From NCBI RefSeq assembly GCF_000321225.1, contig NW_004450480.1, forward strand, positions 4,585,001-4,649,000: 64,000 nucleotides of DNA. The letters run 5' to 3'. The notes under the pieces are model-generated. The model saw nothing but the letters and a program-made list of their open reading frames with translations. It did not search any database and was not told where the DNA came from. The stretch comes from Odobenus rosmarus divergens (taxonomy: Eukaryota > Chordata > Mammalia > Carnivora > Odobenidae). Position 1 is the stretch's first letter, and the number at the start of each line of letters is the position of its first letter. Below, in pieces: positions 56,099 through 64,000 of this stretch. Both the position numbers and the translations under genes were made by a program.

Positions 56099-57581
56099 TC
56101 ATTATTGGATCTGTAGCAATTTCTGCAAGGCAGGGTTGGGCCTTGTAAAAAGAAGGGTTCTGACAGGAAGACAGAATTGTCCCTTGAGGACGATGCAGTT
56201 GTCACATAATGAACCTTCACCATATGGATCACCTTAGTCATCCTCGTTCTAGTTGGTTGGAATGTGACATCAGTGTCGATTTGCCTGCTGGGTGTCTTTT
56301 GAGGAGGGGAATCTTGACTCCATTCCACCCATGATTTATTTAGAAATGCCTGGGAGCGGAGAAACACAGAATGTTCTGAAAAGTCGGCATGGGCCTCCTG
56401 TCCCAGGGTGATTTTGTGACTGTTCATTTGCTGTTTACATGGCTTACCTCTCTGATTTATAGACTCTGAAAGCACCAGTGAATGCAACAAACTAGCTTTT
56501 GGATTGTCTAATATATTTATAGTGCAACCATAGATTTGGAGCCATTTATGGAACATTATGACTTGCAAACATCTCCCCCAGTTTTATCACTCAGGAAAAA
56601 ATGTGTGGAGCTTACAGTTGCTCTAAAAACTGTAAAAGCATTTAAAAAAATTCAAGTGGCTATACAGTGCAGGATGCAAGCTTTTATCTTGAGTAGTACA
56701 TTGAAAGCCCAGTTTTTTTTTTTTTTACTGAAATATCAGTTTGTTTTAAAATACACAGGACGACGGATTGGAATCTTTACTGAAAAGAACTTGTCTTTGC
56801 TCTTCCCTCTTCCAAAAAAAAAAAAAAGTGCTATGCTTAAGGAGGAATTTAGCAATTAGATGACTGCTGTAAAATAGCAATTGACATATGCCCTATTTTT
56901 TTCTACCATCAAAGATGTTTAATTTAAATAAAAGCTTTCTTCTCCACAGTCTGACATTCTCCTTGAGTTTTATCTTGCTCTAAAGTCATTATCTTACAAT
57001 TAGGTCTGAACTTAGGGGTAAAACAACAACGACATGAACCAGGAACTCCAACGAAGAGACCTTCCTTGAGCTGGAGCTGTCTGATGCTATCTGGGTTGAG
57101 CAGCTTTTTATCATCCTGGTGTTTAAAGGGAAAGGTCTCTGTTCTGTTGCCTTCCATGCCCCCATTATTCTTTAAAGTTGAACTCGCTGAGTAGGCTGGG
57201 GCCTCTGTGTGGCAGGACAAGATATTGTTATCATAAAAATGAATGTTGAGGTCAGACATTTATCTTTGTCCCTGTCTTCCCTGCAGGATCCCAAGAAAGA
57301 AAAATTATGGATGAGGTGCTTTTATCTAAGCAAAGTTCAGATGCAGATAAATAGTGGGGGGTGGGGAGCAAACAGAAACAGAACTAGGCGAGGAGAAGAT
57401 TCTGTTCTAATGGAATCGTATAATTGCCACCATAGAAGCGGCCCCAGAAATGCTCTAGTGTGGCTCCATCAGGGCATGCAAGCCGTGGAGCAGGAGAGTG
57501 AGAGAGGGCAGATTCCTTTCCAGTTGCTTTTGCATTAGGAAATTAAGTGCCCCGGAAGGTACGGGTTAAGTGTGTGGGGAT
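56099..57581. other. Anonymous sequence (1.5 kb)
   Basis: Contains the longest open frame in the window (minus strand, 56568-56050, 172 codons), which ends inside the preceding MIR and has a Tyr/Cys-rich tail from (TAA)n. It shows no domain and is not called. T run at about 56711-56725 and poly(A) at about 56815-56827. Confidence 0.45.
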
Positions 57582-57685
57582 TTGGGGCCAGATGGCTTGG
57601 TATGAACTTGCCTATGTCACTCTTTGGTTGTGTATGGGCAAGAAATATAAATTCTCTAAGCCACTGTGCCCTAGCTGTCAAGTGT
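57582..57685 (+). mobile_element. MIR SINE core fragment (weak)
   Basis: GCTTGGTATGAACTTGCCTA, TTGGTTGTGTATGGGCAAGA, AATTCTCTAAGCCACTGTGC and CTAGCTGTCAAGTGTGGAAG follow the MIR core loosely. Confidence 0.5.
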
Positions 57686-57744
57686 GGAAGAACAATAGTC
57701 CATACAACATGCATTACCGATTGTCTCCCCTAAAGTAATAGAGA

Positions 57745-57814
57745 GCACAGACCACTGTTCCTCCCTCCCAGCCTCCCTGTCTCCCTTTCTCCTTTCCCTC
57801 CTTCCTTCCTTCTC
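57745..57814. repeat. CT-rich low-complexity tract
   Basis: Runs of CCTCC, CCTTTC and TTCC units. Confidence 0.75.
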
Positions 57815-57935
57815 GCCATCATTCATTCACTCAACGAGAAATAATTGAATATTTGTGAGGTACTAGTAGTGTTCTTAGCCCTGGGGATACAATGATTCAC
57901 CAGACAGCATTCTTGATCTCATGGATTTTACTAAA
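57815..57935 (-). mobile_element. L2 3' fragment, reverse
   Basis: ATCATTCATTCACTCAACGA, ATATTTGTGAGGTACTAGTA, TTCTTAGCCCTGGGGATACA and TCTTGATCTCATGGATTTTA. Confidence 0.75.
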
Positions 57936-58132
57936 ATGTTAACTACTATTATGATAATGACTGAGGAAAACTGAGATTCTAATAAGTTAAGTCATGTCAC
58001 CAAATAGTAAAAGGCCTCAAAATAGAACAGGGTCTTCAGATTCCCATGTTTCTCTCCCCTTGCCCAGACCTCCCACCCCCGTCCCATACTGTGCGGCTTT
58101 CACTCAGTTTGTCGCCTTCCATTTACTTTGTT

Positions 58133-59417
58133 AAGAAATGGATTTTTTGATGTAGTGTTCAATGATTCATTAGTTGTGTATCACACCCAGTGCTCATCAC
58201 CACACGTGCCCTACCGTAATACCTGGCTACCTCATCCTTTCACCTCCCCGCCTCTGAAACCCTCAGTTTGGTTCCCGGAGTCCAGAGTCTCTCATGGTTG
58301 GTCTCCCTCTCTGATTTACCCCCCCTTCAGTTTTCCCTCCCTTCCCCTGTGGTCCTCTGTGCTATTCCTTTTGTTCCACATATGAGTGAAACCGTATGAT
58401 AATGGTCTTTCTCTACTTGACTTATTTTATTTAGCATAATGCCCTCCAGTTCCATCCATGTCTATGCAAATGGTGGGTATTCATCCTTTCTGATGGCTGA
58501 GTAATATTCCATTGTATTTATGGACCACATCTATTTATCCATTCATCTCGGCTCCTTCCACAGTTTGGCTATTGTGGACATTGCTGCTATGAACACTGGG
58601 GTGCATGTGCCCCCTCTTTTCATTACATCTGTATCTTTGGGGTAAATACCTAGTAGTGCAATTGCTGGGTCATAGGGTAGCTCTATTTTTAACGTCCTGA
58701 GGAACCTCCATACTGTTTTCCAGAGTGGCTGCACCAGCTTGCATTCCCACCAACAGCATAAGAGGATTACCCTTTCTCCGCATCCTCGCCAACATTTGTT
58801 GCTTCCTGCCTTGTTAATTTTGGCCATTCTAACTGGTGTAAGGCGGTATCTCATTGTGGTTTTGATTTGTATTTCCCTGATGGCTAGTAATGTTGAACAT
58901 TTTTTCATCTGTCTGTTAGCTACTGGTATATCTTCTTTGGAGAAGTGTCTTTTTATGTCTTCTGCCCAATTCTGACTGGATTATTTGTTTTTTGGATGTT
59001 GAGTTTGAGAACTTCTTTATAGATCTTGGATACCAGCCCTTTATCTATAATGTCATTTGCAAATATCTTCTCCCATTCCGTGGGTTGCCTCTAACTAATG
59101 ATGTACTATATGGTGGCTAACTGAACATAAAAAAAAAAAAAAAAAAGAAACAAAACAGATGAGCAAAGGGAAAAAGAGAGAGAGAGAAGCAAACCAAGAA
59201 ACAAACTGTTACCTATAGACAATACACTGCTGGTTACCAGAGGGGATGTGGTTGGAAGGATGGGTGAAATAAGTGACGGGGATTAAGATGTGCACCTGTC
59301 TGGAGGTGCTGAATCACTATATTGTACACCTGAAACTACTTTAACACTGTTTGTTAACTAACTGGGATTTAAATAAAAAACTTAAAATATTTTACCAAAA
59401 AAAAGAAATGGATTTTT
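58133..59417. mobile_element. Twin-primed (inverted) young L1 with apparent 3' transduction
   Basis: One 15 bp duplication, AAGAAATGGATTTTT, at 58133-58147 and 59403-59417 encloses three pieces. (1) 58148-59092 is L1 in reverse, from a point in the 3' UTR back into ORF2. The minus-strand frame 58908-58543 (121 codons) reads ORF2 C-terminal sequence, including [19 protein letters not shown]. (2) 59093-59146 is the last 50 bp of the same 3' UTR in forward orientation plus about 18 A. The breakpoint is seamless: the inverted piece stops where the forward piece starts. (3) 59147-59402 is a second, forward L1 3' end (GGTTACCAGAGGGGATGTGG, CACTATATTGTACACCTGAA, GGGATTTAAATAAAAAACTT) ending in its own A-rich tail. 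Pieces 1 and 2 are a textbook twin-priming product. Piece 3 is read as transduced flank, because the duplication lies outside it. Confidence 0.88.
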
Positions 59418-59728
59418 AAAAACACAAACTGTATTTTTTAAAGCACAGTTTTAGATTTATTAAAAAATTGTGAAGATAGCATGAGAATCCCCATATACCT
59501 CACAGTTTCCCCTAAATCTTACATTAGCATGATTTGCTGCAATGAATGAACCAATGAATGAACCAATATTGAACCAATGAATGAAACAATATTGACACTT
59601 TATTCAATTTGCCTTAGGTTTTTCTTTTAACCTAATGTTCTTTTTCTGTTCCAGGAGCCTGTCCAGGACACCACATTGCATTTAGTCTTCATGTCTCCTT
59701 AGCCTCCTCTGGGCTGTGTCAGTGTTTC

Positions 59729-59950
59729 TGACTTTCCCTATTTTTTTTTTTTTTAAGATTTATTTATTTATTTTAGAGGTGGGGGGAGGGGCAGAGGGAG
59801 AGAGAAAATCTCAAGCAGACTCCCTGCTGAGCGCAGAGCTCCTCATGGGGTTCAATCCCAGGACCCTGAGATCATGACCTTAGCCGAAATCAAGAGTGGG
59901 ATGCTTAATCAACTGAGCCACCCAAGCACCCCTGACTTTCCTTATTTTTT
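59729..59950 (-). mobile_element. CAN-SINE (SINEC), reverse, in the L1 3' UTR
   Basis: Body 59747-59932. The duplication TGACTTTCCCTATTTTTT (59729-59746) against TGACTTTCCTTATTTTTT (59933-59950) has one mismatch in 18. Confidence 0.96.
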
Positions 59951-60542
59951 TATGACCTTGACAGTTTTGAGGAGTACTGATTAGGTATTTTGTAGAATGT
60001 CCCTCAGCTGGGATTTGTCTGATGTTTTCCTCATGATTAGACTGCAGTGATGTATTTTTGAGAGGAAGACCACAGAGGTTCAGGGCCATTTTCATCACAT
60101 CATATCAAGAGTACACACTACAACATGGCAGATCACTGTTGATATTGCCCTTGATCTCCTGGACGAGGTGGTATTTGTTAGGTTTGTCCCCCTCTTGCCA
60201 TCCTTTCCATACTGCCCTCTGGGGAAGGAAGTCACTATGTGTAGCACACACTTACGGAGTGGGGAATTATGCTCCACCTCCTTGAATTCCACCATCTTGG
60301 AATTCTTCTGCATGGAAGGGTTTTTTTTTTTCTTCTTTTTCTTTTTTGAATGCCTTCAATCATTTACTTGTATCAGTATGAATTCATGGATACTCATTGC
60401 ATACTTTGAGTTGCAATCCAGCACTCCTTTTCTTATCCTGTTGCTCAGATTATTCCAGCTTTGGTCATTGACAGCTCTTTCAATTAGCTCCTGTTATATC
60501 CTTGACATGCCTTCATCCATATGCTGGTTATGTGTTGCTATT

Positions 60543-60570
60543 GTTTGTTTGTTTGTTTGTTTGTTTTTTA
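60543..60570. repeat. (TTTG)n microsatellite
   Basis: Six GTTT units, followed by a short T run. Confidence 0.9.
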
Positions 60571-61544
60571 GTACTTCTCACTTCCTGGCTCTACAAGGTT
60601 CTCTAGGCTTATCTTGTATATTTTCTGCCCAGTCCTTGAATCAGTCATTTCTCCAAGGAGCTTGAGCTCCTTTTTATTGGAGAATGGTATTAAAAATCAG
60701 TATCCGGACCCTAGGTGAGCTCATTGCTACTGTGGTACTGTTGCTTCTATGCATTCCTAGCTGAGAGAGCGAGGAAATATATATGTGCTTACTAACTTCT
60801 GTATATATACAAATCTATAATTATTTCTATATGCAAATTTCTATATGTAAAGTGAGCCAAACTTATGTCTCTAACACTAATCCATTATCACATGGGTCAT
60901 TCTTGCCTCTTCTCTTCTCATATCTGTAAATTTCCAATTCAACATAACAGATAGCTCCCACTATCCACCATCCATTTACTTGTTTAATTTCAATATAAAT
61001 GTTTGATGGTATCAGAATTGTTAACCTACACTCCTATGTTAATCAACTCTATCGCCAGCAAAGAGTGCTTCTGTACACATTCTCTTCTTTTCTTTATGAT
61101 GAACTTACAGATTCTGTACATTTCCAAAGTTAAGTCAGCACCTTTTTCTCCAACCCCCTTTAGAGAGATTGTCTCATACATTTGTAATACTGTCGGATTG
61201 CTTCATCACATTCCGCATTCCGTCCTGGGATCTCCAACCTCCTAAATGATTTCTTGAAAATTTACATACATTATGGTTGACTCTTTGTACTATAAAGTTT
61301 AATGGGTTTTGACAAATGTAGTATCATGTATCCACCATTGCAGGATCATACAGAATAGTTTCACCATCCCATAACTCCCTGATGCTTCACCCTTTCAACC
61401 CTATCCCTTCTACCAAGCCCCTGGTAACCACTGATCTTTTCCCCATTGCTCCAGTTTTGCTTTTTCCAGAATGTCATTTCATTGGAGTCTGAGAATGGAG
61501 CCTTTACAGACTGGCTTCTTTCACTTAGCAGTATGCATTTAAGA

Positions 61545-61600
61545 TTCTTTGTTTTTCTTTCTTTCTTTCTTTCTTCTTTCTTTTTCTTTTTCTTTCTTTC

Positions 61601-61644
<44 letters not shown>

Positions 61645-61672
61645 TTTTTCTTTCTTTCTTTTCTTTCTTTCT
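61545..61672. repeat. (CTTT)n-type polypyrimidine microsatellite
   Basis: About 128 bp of CTTT, CTTTT and CTTTTT units with rare breaks, inside the reverse L1. The opposite strand gives an artefactual Lys/Arg/Glu-rich 69-codon frame. Confidence 0.95.
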
Positions 61673-63519
61673 GGCTTAATAGCACAAGTAGATGCATTTA
61701 ACAAAATACATGCAAAAATTTCAAATATATGCATTTAATGCTAATATTCTATTATATGGATGTACCACAATTTGTTAATGCATTACCTACTAAAGGACAT
61801 CTTGGCTGCTTACAGTTTTTTAGTGGCTATGAATAAAGTTGCTGTAAATACTCACAGGCAGTTTTTGTGATGAATGCTGAATTTTATGCTAACACTATGT
61901 TAAGCTTTCTAAGAAAATGCCAAACTGTTTTCCAAAGTGGCTGTATTATTTGGCATTTTTACCAGCAATGAATGAGAGATCTTGTTCCACATTCCTGCCA
62001 GCATTTGATGTTGTAAATTAAAAAAACTTTGTCATTCTAATTGATGTATAGGGATATCTCATCATTGTCTTAATTTGTAATTCCCCAATGAATCTTTTTT
62101 CCTAATAAATTTTTTCATATGCTCATTTATCATATATATCTGATTTGCTATGTACATTTTCTTTTGCAAGGTTTCTGTTCAGGTTTTCTGATTTTTTTTT
62201 TTTTTTTGAGTTGTTTGGTTTCTTTCTGTTAAGTTTTAAGAACACTTGTATATTTTGGACACAAGTCCTTTATCAGATATGCCTTTTGTAAATATTTTCT
62301 CCTAGGTCATGGCTTGACTTTTGATTTTCTTAATAGTGCCTTTCACAGAGCAGAAGGTTTTAATTTTTATAAAGTCCAACTTACCAACTTTTTTTCATGA
62401 ATCATGCTTCCAGTGTTATATCTAAAAACTCATTGTCAAACCCAAAATCACTAGAGATTTTTTCCCTATGTTTTGATCCAGAAATTTTATAGCTTTGCAT
62501 TTACATTCAGGTATATGATCCATTTTGAGTTAAGTTTTGTGAAAGGCATAAAATCAGCATCTAGATTCGTTTTTTTATTTTTATTTTATTTTTTTGCTTA
62601 TGGATGTCTAGTTGTTCCAGTGCTATTTTTGAAAAGATTATCCTTTTTCTGTTGAATTGCCTGTGTGCCTTTGTCAAAGATCAATTGACTATATTTGTGT
62701 GAAACAATTTCTGGGCTCTCTTTTCTGTTCCATTCATTGATGTGTCTATTCTTTCCATAATATCCTGCTTTTTGGTCATGATAGTTCTATAGTAAGTCTT
62801 AAAATCTGGTAGTATGTCTTAAATTTTTGTTTTTATTCTTCAGTATTATGTTGGATAGTCTAGGTCTTTTGCCTTTACATATAGAGTTTAGTATTAGTTT
62901 GTTGATATCTACAAATTAGTGTGCTAGGCTCTGGATTGGGTTTTGTTGAATCCCTAGATCAAGTTGAGATGAATTGACATTTTAAGACCATTGAATTTTC
63001 CAATCCATGAACACAGAATATTTCTCCATTTATTTATATCTTCTTTGATTTTTTAAATCAGAGTTTTATACTTTTCCACATATAGATCCTGTACCTATTT
63101 TGTTAGATTTATATTTAATTATTTTATTTTTATGCTACCATACATGGTAATTAAAAAAACCCCTTCAATTCCTATTGTTCATTGCTGGTATATAGGAAAA
63201 CAACTGACTTTTGTATATGAAACTTGTATTCTGCAATATTCCTATGCTCACTTGTTTGCTTCAGGAGGTTTTGTTTTTATATTTGTCTTGTTTTCTTTTT
63301 CAGTTTTTGGGATTTTCTACATAGACAATTGTGTCATCTGTGAACAAAGACAGTTTTATTTCTTCCCAAACTGAATATGTTTCATTTTCCTTTCTTATTG
63401 CACTAGGTAGAGCTTCTAGTATATGTGAGTAAGAGCAGTGAAAAGGGACATCCTTGCCATGCATGTTCCTAATCTTAGAGAGAAAGTAACCATTTCTCAA
63501 CATTGAAGATAATGTTACT

Positions 63520-63711
63520 CTAGAATTTTTTTTTTTATTTATTCGACAGAGAGAGACACAGCGAGAGAGGGAACACAAGCAGGGAGAGCAGGAGAGGGAG
63601 AAGCAGGCTTCGCTCGATGCGGGGCTCGATCCCAGGACTCTGGGATCATGACCTGAGCCGAAGGCAGATGCTTAACCGACTGAGCCACCCAGGCGCCCCC
63701 TAGAATTTTTT
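63520..63711 (-). mobile_element. CAN-SINE, reverse, short sublineage copy A
   Basis: Body 63532-63699 between a 12 bp duplication CTAGAATTTTTT (63520-63531 and 63700-63711). It lacks the inner segment that in other copies links GAAGCAG to the CGATGCGGGG block, reading GCAGGCTTCGCTCGATGCGG instead. It differs from copy B at only two visible body positions. Confidence 0.96.
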
Positions 63712-63754
63712 GATAGATGTTCTTTATCTAGTTGAGGAAGTTCCCCTCTAGTCC

Positions 63755-63971
63755 TAGTTTGCTGAGTTTTTTTTTTTAAAGATTTTATTTATTTATTCGA
63801 CAGAGAGAGACACAGCGAGAGAGGGAACACAAGCAGGGAGAGCAGGAGAGGGAGAAGCAGGCTTCGCTCGATGCGGGGCTCGATCCCAGGACCCTGGGAT
63901 CATGACCTGAGCCGAAGGCAGATGCTTAACCAACTGAGCCACCCAGGCGCCCCATAGTTTGCTGAGTTTTT
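63755..63971 (-). mobile_element. CAN-SINE, reverse, short sublineage copy B
   Basis: Body 63772-63954 between a perfect 17 bp duplication TAGTTTGCTGAGTTTTT (63755-63771 and 63955-63971). It has the same internal deletion junction (GCAGGCTTCGCTCGATGCGG) as copy A. Because the duplications differ, the two are separate insertions rather than a local duplication. Confidence 0.97.
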
Positions 63972-64000
63972 ATCATGAATGAGTGTTGGATTTTGCAAAT

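Larger units (their letters stand above)
59447..64000 (-). mobile_element. Old L1 (L1M type), reverse, continuing past the window edge
   Basis: 59447 to about 61440 is the long L1M 3' UTR in antisense: GAGCCTGTCCAGGACACCAC, CATTTAGTCTTCATGTCTCC, GACAGTTTTGAGGAGTACTG, TAGAATGTCCCTCAGCTGGG, GGAAGACCACAGAGGTTCAG, TTATTGGAGAATGGTATTAA, TTTGACAAATGTAGTATCAT. From about 61440 onward is antisense ORF2 or older 3' coding sequence: AAACTGTTTTCCAAAGTGGC, AAGTCCTTTATCAGATATGC, CCATTTTGAGTTAAGTTTTG, TGATATCTACAAATTAGTGT, CTTGCCATGCATGTTCCTAA. It carries SINEs at 59747, 63532 and 63772 and several microsatellites. All frames are broken. The 5' part lies beyond 64000. Confidence 0.9.

Noticed and set aside
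56050..56568. Longest open frame in the window (172 codons, minus strand)
   Set aside because: It ends inside a MIR and its Tyr/Cys-rich tail is encoded by a (TAA)n-like stretch. No domain, splice structure or codon bias supports a gene.
61525..61734. Lys/Glu/Arg-rich minus-strand frame
   Set aside because: Translation of the polypurine strand of a (CTTT)n microsatellite.
2043..63954. tRNA genes in the SINE heads
   Set aside because: The tRNA-like heads belong to CAN-SINEs with target duplications and tails. They lack a complete tRNA cloverleaf and are not tRNA genes.
63520..63971. Local tandem duplication as explanation for the two similar SINEs
   Set aside because: Each copy has its own distinct target-site duplication, so they are independent insertions.
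1..64000. CRISPR array, operon, phage or bacterial mobile element
   Set aside because: The sequence is mammalian. Repeats are SINE/LINE/DNA-transposon type and none show regular direct repeats with unique spacers.

Overview
This 64 kb window is eukaryotic, from a carnivoran mammal. The decisive evidence is 18 copies of a tRNA-Lys-derived CAN-SINE (SINEC type). These carry Pol III A/B-box-like sequence, a CT-rich middle, an AATAAA-rich tail and, for 16 of 18, target-site duplications of at least 12 bp that can be read directly. The SINE consensus here (GGCGCCTGGGTGGCTCAGT at the head, CTGCTTGTGTTCC before the tail) is unlike my recollection of the dog, cat and mustelid forms. It fits an arctoid caniform such as a bear or pinniped; that placement is inference from memory, not a search.

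No protein-coding exon, tRNA, rRNA or other functional gene could be supported. The open frames present are 60-172 codons long. They fall in recognisable transposons or look like chance frames in AT-balanced non-coding DNA. The window is therefore best read as intergenic DNA or part of a very long intron.

Layout. 1-29 kb and 43-58 kb hold mostly anonymous sequence with old, diverged repeats: MIR and L2 (many), MER20, MER5, a Tigger-type element, five copies of one hAT-Charlie-type element, and MaLR-like LTR pieces. Younger SINEs are scattered on top. 29.8-30.2 kb is a short, young L1 3' UTR insertion carrying a (GAA)14 tract. 33.8-43.5 kb is the most structured part: a decayed autonomous hAT transposon on the minus strand, split by a 7.3 kb L1 that itself received another L1 on each strand and four SINEs. 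58.1-59.4 kb is an L1 inverted by twin priming that appears to carry a 3'-transduced second L1 tail inside one pair of target-site duplications. 59.4-64 kb is an old minus-strand L1 running off the right edge. It holds a pyrimidine microsatellite and, at its end, two nearly identical SINEs sharing an internal deletion.

Nothing in the window suggests a coordinated gene system. The interest lies in transposon archaeology (insertion order, twin priming, transduction, a SINE sublineage) and in two AT-rich stretches with clustered homeodomain- or forkhead-like motifs that could be conserved regulatory DNA.
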